64,000 nt of DNA, from NCBI RefSeq assembly GCF_001039355.2, contig NW_019774314.1, forward strand, positions 1 to 64,000, given 5' to 3'. Numbering within the stretch: position 1 is the first letter of the stretch; each line of letters starts with the position of its first letter. The notes under the pieces are model-generated. The model worked only from the letters and a program-made list of their open reading frames with translations, did no database searches and was not told the DNA's origin. Source of the stretch: Lingula anatina (Eukaryota; Brachiopoda; Lingulata; Lingulida; Lingulidae). Position numbers and translations under genes: made by a program. Of the stretch, positions 37,901-51,641 are shown in pieces.

Positions 37901-40900
37901 ATTATCATAGAGCCTTTTAAGCTTCTCCAAGGTTACAGAACACATGAATTATAACAGCAGGCCCAAATCCTACATCTAAAAATAACAAATCTGAAATCTT
38001 AGAGTCCTTAATATTACCTATGCTGTATATAATGTTGTAACCTAAGTCTTCTCCAAACAGTTTTTAACCATTTTCTTTGAAGCTGTCTGTCATTTTTATT
38101 TTTGTGTTGTCATTTTCTTTATACAAAGACTCAGACTTTACCATAAGTAAGAATGGGATGCCTTTTTGTGATAGAATGGGGAATACCAGCCCGCTTGGCG
38201 CCAGGTGTCGCTAGTGTGAATTCAGTCCTTCCTAGGTCGCCATGTTGGATATTGTATACGTTGGACTGTGGTACTGGCCTTAATAAACATGCCTCAGTAT
38301 TGTTGTGTACCTGAATGTCAAAGTCGGCAAGGTGGGCATAATTTTCTTGAGGATTCAGGGCTTCGTTTGAAGTGAAGGGTTGCCCATGTCAACACACCTT
38401 CCATGTTAAAGGGTCAGTTACAACTTGACCCAGGAACAGTAATTAGGCCCCTAAAGATAGACGAGCTGCCTCAAAAAGAATACACGTAAAAAGGTTAATT
38501 GATCTTGGCAAAACTTATAAAGTTTTGGAAAGAGAGCTCCATAGCAAGAAAGTGCCATAGCAAGAAAGNACAGAGATATTTTCTGACAGTCTTCCATCTT
38601 TGTTGATCCATCTTCCATTTTTGACGCGTCTTCCAACGGAAAAAAAATAATTAGACACCCATCAATGTAAACTTGAAAATCTGACCATGTTCTGGCAGAC
38701 CCAGAGAACAGCCTCAATCCGCCCCTGAATAGCCCTTTTTAAGTTGTCTATACACAGATTGGTCTTACCTGGGATTGTGTAGTAATCCATTCTCAGTGTT
38801 TACAGAACTATGTGATAGTCTACTGTTTATCTACAACCATACAGAACTGCCCGTCTTCACATGAAAATCTACTCCAATATAGTTCCTCTATTTCTGTCTC
38901 TGTCTCACGCCAAATCAACACAAATCCAACGTCAATACTCTAGAATTTGTAGAACAATCTCAACGTTCATATATCCAGCGTTAATATCAATGGAAAAGAA
39001 TCTGCCTCAGAATAATGGTCTCTTGTGACACTTGAAGATCTCTTCCTCTCTATATATCTGTCTCACTCCAGGTATGTGATGATGCAGGGTATAGAAATCT
39101 CCACTGTTCAACTGATAACTGACCCCTACAGCTACATCAGTGTAAATATTTTGTAATATCTTCCAGAGCTGAAGGAAAACACCAATTTACTGTCCATACA
39201 GTGTGTGTGAGCTGATCAGTAGTGGGCAAGCATATTACATCCACCCTCGCTCTCTCTCACCTGAAGCTATTCTCATTAAGCGTAGTCCGGTCTTAATTAC
39301 AGCCTCCGCTCGACTCATCTATGCACAGATCTCTCTAAATCTCATTCTCCGTGAGATTACTGCCAGCTACTGTATCATCAAAAAGCAAAAGGCTGGTCTT
39401 ATCTCGCCCATCTCTCAACGTTAGCAGTGGACGATGCCTATACCACAGCACATCTCTCTGCATAAGACACTGTATTATCACACAGGGCACAGTATAATGT
39501 TATCTGAGCACAATATCTTAATAAGAGACACTGACCAGGATGGCCCTATATAACCTCTTATTTATGATGTATGGTCAATAGTTCAGAGAAACACAGGGGA
39601 TAGAAAAGGAGAGGGGAGAGAGAGAGAGAGAACTGGATGTTCTAGACTTTAAATGAATGAGAAATGGTATACACATACTTAATTACATTTAGAAAATTGT
39701 ATGGTTGATTGTAAGTGGTATTGCCTTGAATAACCTTTTTACTTTTGTTATATGGATCACGACAGTGCCTCAGATTGAGAAAAGGGAGAGAAAGGAAGGA
39801 AACAAATACTGAATCATATGGCCACAGAATTAGGCAGCAGGCAAAGGGGGGTTGATATTTAATAAGTGGGTGAAGGTTTGTAAAATGGGAGGACAGTTTC
39901 GCCTTACATATTGGTATTATGTATTGATTTTAGTCCATTTTATAACATTTTACTTATATAATATAATATAAGGTCAAAAGTTCAGAGAAACATGGAGGTG
40001 GGTGGCTAGGTGGTGGAGAGAAATGAGTGTTTAATAAATAGGAATATATATATATATGAATAAATACTTGATTATATTTCGTAAATTGTATTGTTGATTT
40101 TATATAATGTAATAGCATTAAATAATGTCTGGCCAATGATTCATTCATTCTGGCCAATAGTGGAATTGGACAGATCGTTTAAGGCTGGGAGATGGAGGTT
40201 CGAAAATACATATATGTAGATGATGTCAATAAAACAATGGCACACTTCATTACATTATGACGTGTTGATTTAAAACCACAGGTGAGGTGCATCGTGGGAT
40301 AGAAGATAACAGATGGATTAAGTAAGTGGGTTGGGTTCATAAAAATATTGTATGATAAAATTTTGGCATCTTATACTTTGATTTTAAGCATTAAAGGGAT
40401 AACAACTATTTGCATGAGCTTCATATACAAACATTGTAAACAACTCGTAGAGATACAATAAACTCAGAAATACCAACAAAACAGCCATTAATGCAATCAT
40501 TCTAGAATCTGCGCTTTCCATCAGACCACGCAGACTTCCATAGATGGCTATACCTCCATAATATACTCCTAAAAGATTATAACAAACAAACAAAAAAAAA
40601 AAAAATGGACTAACCTTGAATATCAGAAAAAAATACATTAACCACGAGTTAGCATGGGACAATCATTGTTTACCCAAGGTGAATCCGATTTTTTTTTTTT
40701 TTTTTTTTTTTTTGCCAAAATAAACAATTTTCCCTTTAAATGAGTCAGTTCATTAACAGGGATAATGCTTGTTGTGCAGCTCTGATTTTTTCTATGTACA
40801 TTTAGTGTCTATATCTTGTTTAACTATATCATTCAATTTCAGCTTATATCAGACTGTAGAAAAGGTGCTGAGGATCATAAAGGAGACAGAATAATTCACG

Positions 40901-43900
40901 TCTCTCTCTCTCTCTCATCTTTCCTCATCTCTCTCTTTTTTTAAGTATCTTGTCCTTGCAGGAGGTGGACTGTCATGGACCTCCACAACTCCCTTTCTTT
41001 ACATCGTTACCATGGACACACCTATGCATAAACCTAAACTCTTGACAAAGCCGCCGCATGGTCTTCCTGCAGTCTCTCTGCCATCTAGCCAGACTAATTC
41101 ATTATGATACAGCCTTTTAAGCTTCTCCAAGGTTACAGAACATATAAATGATAACAGCAGGCTCAAATCCTACATCTAAAAATGACAAACCTGAAATCTT
41201 AGTCTCTAATATTAACCATTCCAAATATGATGCTGTAACCTATATCTGTTCTTAACAGTGTTCTTCCATTTTTTTTAAGCTGTCTGTTAGTTGTATTTTT
41301 GTGTTGTCATTTTCTTTAAACAGAGACTGTAATTTTACCATTAGTGAAAGTGGGATACTTTCTGTCTCATAAGTCATCCTTTTATGCCAGTATATTTAAT
41401 GCTTCCAATAATAACATTTTTTCACCCTACAAATTATTAAACAATGACAAAAAAAAATTGCACTAAACTTACCACTTCATAATAGACTTAATTAGCATCA
41501 TCAAAAGCACTCAGTTAAAACTGTGAGACATGACAAGTTCAGCTTTGGCAGGGACGAGACTGCCATTTAGTGAAAAAGTGAGAAAAAATAGTGTGGCTCC
41601 ACCTCCCTCCCCGAGTAATCTTCTCGATAGTAACAGATTACACAAATTATTACAGATCTGCATCAATCACAAAAATGCTACATGTATTTTTGACTCCCAA
41701 AAAGTCGGATATCTGCCAATAGTAGGGAAAAATACCCATGCCTGCATTGGTTATCAGTTATGGTTTATCTACTTTTTTGCACTAACCACAATATTCTATG
41801 GTTCATAACCAATGTGAACAACTTCATGTAATGTAATTCAATAATGTACATAATAATTATGAATATGCTCATGTAAATGTGAGGAACATGAACTGAAGTA
41901 TACATATTTACTGACCAGTACACAGTTTATGATGCTGAGTATAAAAAGATACTGTGGTACTTTCCTTAAAATCCTATGATGAAATTCTTAATGAAATCCT
42001 AAGAGTAATCCCTTTAAAGGTATCAGTTAAAGGGACCATATTGACTAAAAACCAAGATGTACTAAAAACAAATCTAATAGCATCACAATATAATGCCTTA
42101 GAGGGCCTTAACAACAGATGATCCTTGGACCTACTGATCTGTGGATCAAATATGGCAGACTCTATATAAAAGCAAGACCGCTTAATTTCATGAAGGTCTC
42201 TCTGCCTCCCACGCATCATTAAATCACAGCTCAGAGGTTTAATTACTAGACCCCTGGGGGACGGCCCGTGTGGAAGTGGAGAGACCATCAGGGAATAGGT
42301 TGGCTCTGCTTTCATGAAGGGTCTGCCATGTTCTATCCTCAGCTCAGCAGATCCAAGGATCAAATGTTGTGAATGCCTTCAAAAATGAGGGTTGTACTTA
42401 CTACTGTCTTGGAACCTCCCCCTTCCCTGACCGAAATTCATATTCTGTTGTGAGGTAGCTGGCTGTTGCTGTTGTTGTTGTTGCTGTTGCTGTGGTAACG
42501 GCACCCTCTGTGTCAACTGCTGTTGTAACAATCCTGGTTGCTGCTGTTGCTGTTGTTGTTGCTGTTGTTGTTGTTGGCCAGAAGAACTTAATTTACCTTG
42601 ACCCATATTCATCTGACCTTGACCTTGATCCTGACCTCTAATGGCCGGGGAAGAGAAGGACAGCGTTGTGGATGTGTTACTGCCGCTCTGATGCTGCGCC
42701 CCATGCCCACCGCCCAATTCTGGGGGCATGTCACTCAACAACTGTTTCTCTATAGCATCTATAGCACTTTGCTCATCAAAAGTCCCCCGCTGGCCTAAGC
42801 TATGACCTCCCAATAAATGTTCGATTTCTGGAAAAGGCATGTCCGTGGAATAGAGCGCCTGCTCCAACTGTGACAACAAAGTCTGATCGTCCGTCATAGG
42901 CTGGTCAAATGTCAGTGTCCCTCCTCCGCCTGCGCCATCTTGGTTACTGGACCGGAATGAATTATTTGAGCCTGAGATATCGTTTTGTAAATCTGTGGCA
43001 GTCTGTAAGATCTGTGCTAGGAGAGGGTCGTTGGAGGCCAAGCTGCTGTTTTGAGGCATGGACATGAGAGAGACAGGGGCCGGGGTGGGGGCTGAATCCG
43101 ATGACGCGGGCTGCTGCATGGCCTGCACGCCACCCGCCATCAACAACTGAGCCAGATTCTCCTGATTGGTGGAGGACGCCAGGTTGCTGGGGCGAGAGGC
43201 AGGGATGTTGGTGCCACTGCTGCTCCCCCCGCCCTCGGCTGTGCCCTGATCTTTCACATTTGTGTTGCCTGGGAATGGGGTGTCTGGGTTGGTTTGAGGG
43301 TTGTCCCGAGGGTTCACAGTCCGGGATTCCTGGGTGGCATCAGCGGTGCTGTCTGGCGATTTGAACCCCAACGTACCCTGTTGCTGCTGTAGGCTCTGTT
43401 GTTGTTGTTGATGATGTTGTTGTGGGTGACTCAAAATCTTAGCTTGAAGGTTCTTAGGCAGTTTACTTTGCGGTGTTTCCGTGGCATTGACCATCGCGCT
43501 GGACATCGTAGTTGTACTCACATTGGACTCCTTGCTACGTTTGGTAAGAAGCTGGGCAAGGAGCTGATTCTTCTGTCCTCCTCCTCCTCCTCCACCGGCG
43601 CCACCTTTAGGACCTCCTGAGGATGAAGGCTCAGTGTCAATGCATTCGGTGCTGTCGACATCTTGTGTGGAAAGTTTTCGCTTCAGGGCGCTTGGCTGAC
43701 GAACATTGTCCACATCTGTTTCTGCAGTTTGCCTGGAGAAAGTATAAAATTAGTTGACTAAAACATGTCTACTCAACATAAAATTTAGGTTCTGTAGCTA
43801 GTTCTGAGCCAGGCTCACTTTGGCAGTTTAAAAAGTGGCCAAATGTTTATCAGATTAGAGCATTCTAGTGTGAAGCAAACGTATCTTTTAAAACTTAGAA

Positions 43901-46900
43901 CTCTTGAAAAAAACTGATCATTTTTGTAAATTTCACTCATCCCAGATCTAATTTAGATTAAAATCCACACCAGTTTAAAGAATTGCACAATCGTTAAAAT
44001 AAGGAATTCAAGAAGCACCTGTTCCGAGCTACAAAAGTAAATTTTACGTCAACTCTTAAAGGGATAATAACTCTTCGTATGAGATTTATATTTCACAATA
44101 AAAACCTTGTGAATAACTCATAGAAATATAATATATTCTGTTTTACCACAAAAACAGCAGTTATAACTATTATTCTGATATCTGAACTTGTCTTTAGACC
44201 ACGTTTTCTCCATTGATGTCTATACTCTGTTAAAATCTCTTAAGAGATTTTAACAAAAAACCAAACTTTTTAGAAAAAAACCAGGGACTAACTTTGAATG
44301 TAAAAATGGATTCATTAACCATTGGTAAGTATGGGAAAATTGATGTTTACTCCAGGAAAATTCATTTTTTGGCCAAAACGAAGAGTTATTATTGCTTTAA
44401 TAGTAAACTTCAAGTGAGTGCTTACCTGTCCCACAAATTTGACAAGAAAGTATCCAAAATTCCTCCTCGTGAAAAAGTCTCTGTGCTGCTATTAGAGTTG
44501 CTAAACAGGCTGCTGAACGAGTCGTCGTTGTTTTGTTGACTTGACGACGGGGTGGTATCGCATGCCAGTTCGCGCTGAAGGAGACCTGAAGATGGTGCTC
44601 CTGTCAGCTCGTTATTTTCCTGACTCGTACTTTCCTGTGAAAAATGGAAAATCATTCAGAGAATCTGCTCAACCTTGAGGAATAGATAGATTGAACTTAG
44701 GTTCATACAACATAAAAAGCTGTTCACTCATCTCATCTGAGTTGTATGTTTCAGTGTACACATCTTCAGCCTGCGATCTCAAGGGGGGGGGGATATAACT
44801 TTTTATCACAATGGCATAGAAGCTAGATCAAATTTTGATTTCCTTTTTCAATCTCTTTCATTTGCAAATCAGCAAGAAGAGAGAGTCAAAATGGAGGAAT
44901 CCAGGTTGACTTCCGTAATATGTGCAATTTGCAGCAAGTTCTTATTAATTATTACTTCCTTCTCTTGCCTGAATTTTACTTCCGCATAGGAAAACCACCC
45001 AGGTATAAATCTGAGCAAAAGTTAGGCAAAATTGAGTAAAACACCTGGAAGAAGCTGAACGGATTCTGGTGTACACCGTGTTAGAATTCAGCTAAAAATT
45101 TGGATATATCTCAATAGGGAAAGCCCTGGGGTGCAACTCAAGGCAAAACTCACGAAAAAATTCAGTAAACTCTGGAAAACTGAAAAGAATCATATCCACA
45201 GACTGTACATGATGTCACCATCCAGCTTAATTTTGGCTATATCCTTCAAAATAATTCATTTATTTAGAGTCTAAAATCCAGAAAAACACCTTCTGCCGGT
45301 TTTACAAATAAAATACAAAAGTTGAAAGGATTATTTGAAATAATGGTATAAAATGTAAAGAGGAAAATGCACAATTATAATATTCTGTACAGTAATAAAT
45401 GTTCAATCAAAAAATGTTTAAAAAGATAAGTTTTTAAGGTTTTTTTTTTCAAATCATCTACTTAGCTAAAATACTTACCGCTGCTGCGACTGTCCCCTCC
45501 TCCTCGCTCAGCAGGTTTGTTAACAACATGTTATTTTTCTTCCCTTCCAGCTTCTTTTCATCTTCATTTAGAAGTTTCTACAAAATCAAGGCAGACATGA
45601 TGAAAACTTATTTACCATTTCTTGATAATTTTGCCAGTTATGTCTTCTTTATAGCTAAACTTGTCAAAATAACAATATTTATATCCAAAACACAGAGAGA
45701 GTGAGGGGGGATTTGTTGCTCAAATCTTTTCTCCACAATTTATACCTCACAGCGTCCTTTCCCGTGTGCATTTTAAAAGATGTATAAACCTAAAACACTC
45801 AACATTATACCCCCACCAACATTATACAACACAACCCACCTTTAAGAGTACATTTTTTCCTGGTTTCTTTGCTTCTGCCTCATTCCGTTCTAAATTATCT
45901 CCCTTCACAGCAACCTCGCCATTACTGTCAGCACCACCGTCCGTCGCACTAGAACTGTCGTCATCTTGACTTAACAACTGTTTCAGGATGGTATTATCGG
46001 TCAGTTTGTCCTTGACTTTCGTCCCTTGACCACTGGCATCACTGTCAAGGTTATCGTCCACACTCATGGAAGAACTTTGGGGCTCTTCAGGGGGACTCGT
46101 GCCGGGCCCCGGGGTGGGGGACTGGTGTTCTGGCGACCGCAGGCGTCCCCCGTTTTCTGAATTTCGCCCAGCGGTGGCAGCACTGGTGGTGGTGATGGTG
46201 TTGCTATGTGGTGCCCCGTCCCGACTCATCTCGCGCAAAAGCTGCGTCAGACGCTGCTTTTGTTCTCCGGTCGGTTGCTTCTGCTGGCAAAGTTTATAAA
46301 TCTGCTCTTTGATCTGTGGAGACCAGTTTTTCATGCTAGCACGAATGTCTACAGTCTCGCTGGACTCCATTGGACTTTTTGGGTTCCGCCTGGTTGGGGT
46401 TGGGGGCTGGGGGGTGGTGGGAGTAGGTGGCCCACTACGTGGCCAATTTGTTGTACTACCTGCAATATACAAAAAAAAATATTAATTTCATAATTCTTAA
46501 AATTGTGATTGGGCATGAAGTATGGTTCAAACAGCAACAGCGTTGTATAACAACACGTGAAAGTCAAAACTGCAAGGACGAGTGAGAATTCCACCTAATT
46601 TTCCCATGAAATCAGAAAATCACTCAAATAATTGCACTCACGGATGTTACCTGCCTTCCTTAAGTGGAGGGTTTCATACGAGCTTGACAATGAAATGCCA
46701 CCAGAGTTAACGGAATGATAACCCTTCTTTTTTACAAGAGCATGTTGATGTATATGTATTATATAAATACAAAGGAAGTCCTGGATCTTAATCAAGCAAG
46801 GAACAGTTAATGTGGACATCCTTGCTAACCAGTTGCCATGGCGATAACAATGGGATGTGATTGGATGAAAATAAAATTTCCTTTAAATAAGGGAATAACA

Positions 46901-49900
46901 GCAATAATCCCACTTAACACCAAGTGGTCACCTGGTCAATTTAAACTGACCACGTCTAGTTTGAACAGTTGTCAACAGCAAGGACATTGCGTAGGAAAAC
47001 AGAGAACATGTCATTATTAAGAATCATGATGCCTGGAATTTTTTCTGTTTCTTTTCACACATAAAAAATAAAGTTGATAAACAGAATGGTTACATATCAA
47101 AAAGCATAAGACAGAGTAGAGCAAAAAAAAACCTTTGAGTACAAAGATTGGAAGATAGGAGAAAAATTAAAATTTAAAATCAAAAAAAAAAAAAGCTTTC
47201 TGCATTACAGAATTAACTACATAGTGATTTACCCGATCTCTGCAGACTCGTATTTTTCCAAATATAAGAGACTTGTTGTGTCATCATTTCAAGCACTGGA
47301 CATAGAATGGTAAACTTATCTTTTACGTAATTATTGGTAAATAACAACACAACCTCCCACCCCTGAGGGGAGTTGTATTCATAATAAATTCTCACCCACC
47401 CTCCCCTTTCCACGTATGGTAATTACTCACTTTATCTGAACAAAATTGGTATTTCTAATTTTTTTAGAAACCCACAAAAGTCGGATATCTTAACAAAAGA
47501 CTTGTAAAAAATTCTAGATCCAATTTTTTAAATCTATTTTCATTTTCTTTTAATTAATTAATTATTTATTTTATTTATTTTTTAGAAGGGGGGGGGCGTT
47601 CATAAATAAACATTATAAACCTCACAACAGTGACTATTTCAGGAGTTCAAAATTAATGAGGTATTACCATATTTTCTTTGCCTCTTGGACAACATTCAGG
47701 TAGGATATATCATAAAAAAAACCTCCCTCCACCCCCCGCCCCCCCGACACGGAATGGTACAGCCTACCTTGCTGAATGTGTAAGTCAGACATCCAAGAAT
47801 TAACACTGGGTGTCAGAGGGGTGGTAGGTTGTGTAGGCATGCCTAGCAGAAAGCTCCGCCCATCATCACTAGACACACTGCCTACAAATCAATATAGGTC
47901 AAGGTCAAGGCAAAGGTCAAAGGCGAAGGTCATAGTAAATGAGATCTACATGATATAAAGTAATAAATCCTAATGCGAAGTCAAAAGGAGTGTTCAAAAT
48001 GTCCAGTGATATACAACATGCATGATTTTAAAAAAATCAATACAGTTAATCCAAATTGTTTAAAGCTTCAAAAGTAAAACTCAAATTGTGCAAGTTGTCC
48101 AATATCACGTTAAATGATGTTGAGCAAAAGTGAATTTTGACTATATTCCAAATGAAATCAAATTCACTGCAGTGTTATACATAAACTGCAATATAGGACT
48201 TTCATAGCAAAAATTCCTTGCCTCTTTCTGCATATCAGTCCCTATTGAAATAACAATTTGTGGCAAAAAAGCAGGCCTTTTATCTTAAACTTACATCCAC
48301 TACTTTCATGAGGTAAAACCCTATGATTAAATAGAAATCTTTTTAACACTGATTAGAAACAATATTTGAGAGCTTTTAATGGTGAAGTACAATTATTTCA
48401 TCAAACAAAGTTGCTCATTTTTCTGCCTTACCAGTGTTTCCACTTACATCAGATTTCCTATGAAGTTACACTGTCTAATAATTGGCGAGTCTTCTGAATT
48501 TGACAAATATACAAAATCTACCAATTCTCCCCATCCTCTCTCTCTCTCTCTCTCTCTCTCAAACACACACACACACACGAAAACACATACAAACAAATTA
48601 ACACACTGGCATAAAATGTTCCTTAAAACAATGAGATCTCAAAATGTCTTCTTAAATGAGGCATCCGTTTCAAAATGCTTTCATTTAATATACCAAATGA
48701 AAAAACTTTCAAAAATGTCCAGAAATGAGCATCGCATTTAACACTGTGAAAATCACATGAAAGCATGGTGTTAATTTACCCCTATGTTGTACTTACTTGG
48801 CAAGCTTTGAGTGGGAGAAATGATGTCGCTTCCCACGGATAACTGTCGCTGCGTAGGAGACATAATATCACTTCCCACCGAGTTCTGTCTTTGTATGGTT
48901 GTAAACTTTCCGCTGGGGTCCATGGTAACATTGGGACCACCAACCGGATTGGCCGCCAAGGACGGACTCCGTAGGCTTCGCATGGCTGGGGATGTAACAC
49001 CTGGGCTCCTTTGTGACGTGTACGCCCCCGCACCCGGCCCATTATTCTGCCCAGATGCACTGTTAAAGTTCATCGACAGCCCAAACGTTGAGCCGGCACC
49101 GGCATATCCCGGACTTCTTTGCCGTGACCCTTGACCTGTGGGGTCATGCCCTGATTGGCTGTTTCTACGGGAACCACTCGTTTGTCTCTGCCTCATCATG
49201 GGCCTGCCAAAATTGGGCATCGAATTGACCAGTCCTCCAGGCTGGGGGGTGACGCCGCCCTGGGGGGAGGCAGGGGGCGGGCTGCCCATGCTGCCCCAGG
49301 ATATATTGGCGGCAGGAATGTTGTTATTCCTACCTCCCTGAAATGTGTCTGTGGTGTTCAAGCCACCAGTGCCTCCACTACCTCCTCCTCCTCCAATCCC
49401 TTGAAACATTTCTGCGCCAAACTGACTGTTACTTCCCACAGCGTTACTCAGTTCCCCAGTGCTGCCCCCTATGTCCCACATTCCAGGCTCCATCACCGAT
49501 AACAAGTCATTCACACACTGTCCAGGGCTAGGCAGGTGCAAATTTAATCCTCGTGATTGGTTGTTTCTATGACGCCCACTGCCAATGAGTGTTTTTACGT
49601 TTAAATTGCTTCTTAAGCTCCCTAACGCCAGTAAATTCATTTGCGGTGTGCCCGCATTGGACTGAATTATCGACTTCATAAGACTTGTGGATGCCGATCC
49701 CTTCATCTCGTTTTCAGTGTCACATTCCCTAGATATAACAAAACAAATGAACAGATTCATTAAAGCATTCTCTAGATATAATACAACAAATGAACAGATT
49801 CATTAAAACATTCTCTAGATATAATACAACAAATGAACAGATTCATTAAAACATTCTCTAGATATAACACTGCAATTTAGTATTCTTTAAAAGCACTCAT

Positions 49901-51555
49901 CACAACCAATATTAATTAAACTTTTAATAGAAGTAAGGATTAAAATTAGAATAAATGCTGCATCTTGAAGAAAATAAAAAATTTTCAACATATGTCTGAT
50001 TTATGAAACATAGCCCTGGCATTTTTGTTATCACTACTTTACCACCTAAAAAATGGCTGGCAAGTTACATTTTATATCACAACTTGAACTCAAAGTGGTC
50101 CACCTCGAGTAAAAGGAATTCTAGGAAGTTTAAAGTGATATGAGACACACAACTTTGGAATTGTCAATTATCACTCCTTCAAGTGTTCAAATCACCATGT
50201 GTCCTGAGAAAACTGTTGCCATGGAATCAGCAGCCTAACGTGACGTCGAACGTACTTACGTTAAAAATCTATATTCTCAGAAAATGCACACAGAATATTA
50301 AGCAGTGTATTTTTCCTCACACAACAAACAATATTGCAAATGTTGTACATCTGTGGATTGAAGAAAATATACTGCTTTATTCATCATGTATTCTATAAAC
50401 ACTTATCATAAGATAAAATGTGGGGACAGTACATACACTTACCGTATGATAGAATGTGTGGACAATACAAACTGTTCTTCCCCCTCCTTGACCAATTTAC
50501 TGGTGGAGCGGACAAAAACGTAACGAGTCTCCTGAATCTTAAACCTGTACACTCCACTGGTATCCGATCCATTTTTTAAAACTGGAACAAAGAATATTAA
50601 AGAATATATAAAATACTTTTAAGATAACAAGTTCCAACTAAAGCAGCATCAGAATTTATTTCGCTATAGGTTACTTGAAGCAAGCGCAGATATGTGGATT
50701 TTCTTAATATTGATAACTATAATGTGTATGCCTTTATACAAGTTTGTTTTTGGGGGCAAGTAAGCTGTCAGTAACTTTTTATCTATTCATCTATTTTTTA
50801 AAATGCTTTCTTATATAATCATTATGATCTTATCTATCTTTTTTGTATAACTAACATTATCATTAATACTATGTTCTTTTCTTTTTAAAAATCTTTATTG
50901 AGGTCGGTTTCCTTACACATTTTGTGACAAGACAATTTAAGCTGAAATAACAATAATTATCATTTCATGAAACTTCAAGGAGTTAATAATGATATGAAAC
51001 CCAATTAAAAGAACAAAATCAAATATCATATACTCTTAAAAAAGATAAAACTGATAATACAATTCTGGTCACAAAGCTTCATCTCTTAAAGAATTTTGCA
51101 TAAATAAAATGTTACAAAGGATTTTACAAAGGAAAAAATACTATAAAACGCTTCTTTATGGTCATTATCATTTTTTTTAGTCTCACCTTCCTGCAAATGT
51201 CTGCTTAATTGCTGAACATCGTTAACATGGCAGAAGTCTTGGATGTTCTGGCCCACAAATTCTGTATACTTATAATGAGCACTCTTGATTTCACTAGAAA
51301 AGAAAATGAGTTTTGATTAACATAAGTGAGAATCTCTCTTGCTCTCTCTCTCACACACACACCCATCTCTCTCTCTCACACACACACCCATCTCTCTCTC
51401 TCACACACACACCCATCTCTCTCCCTCCAAACACACACACATACACATCCCCTCTCTTTCTGCACTTTCCTCCTTCTATTACCTGCATAACAACATTCAT
51501 TCTTAACATCAACTCTATTTCTTTCTTTACACAAACATACACACACAAACACCCA

Positions 51556-51641
<86 letters not shown>

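Larger units (their letters stand above)
35094..38160. repeat. Allele-like duplicated intron segment, copy 1
   Basis: It matches 38570-41350 almost throughout, including MITE F (35094-35262), MITE E (37156-37502) and the 73-codon open frame at 35739. Differences are small indels plus the MITE H insertion at 36921-37135, found only in this copy. Homology fades near 38160. Confidence 0.85.
29217..42401 (-). other. 13-kb coactivator intron rich in MITEs and microsatellites
   Basis: No exon was found between 42402 and 29216, and the phases of the flanking exons match directly (AGT A / AT). It holds (GT)n at 30282-30328 and 33571-33651, (GA)n at 30895-30915, 31353-31395, 31437-31480, 31914-31957 and 34916-34950, several MITEs, a minisatellite and an allele-like duplication (35.1-38.2 versus 38.6-41.3 kb). 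Its true length is therefore probably nearer 10 kb. Confidence 0.7.

Noticed and set aside
41974-42363. 129-codon minus-strand open frame
   Set aside because: It coincides with a palindromic MITE-like element, has no recognisable domain and is antisense-compatible with any palindrome.
46595-46819. Possible extra coactivator exon (minus strand, [20 protein letters not shown]...) with donor GCAG/GTAACA near 46650
   Set aside because: No AG acceptor gives a start in the phase required by exon 47768-47881, which ends one base into a codon; exon 45840-46459 joins that exon directly in frame. A block B counterpart exists but only as part of the allele copy.
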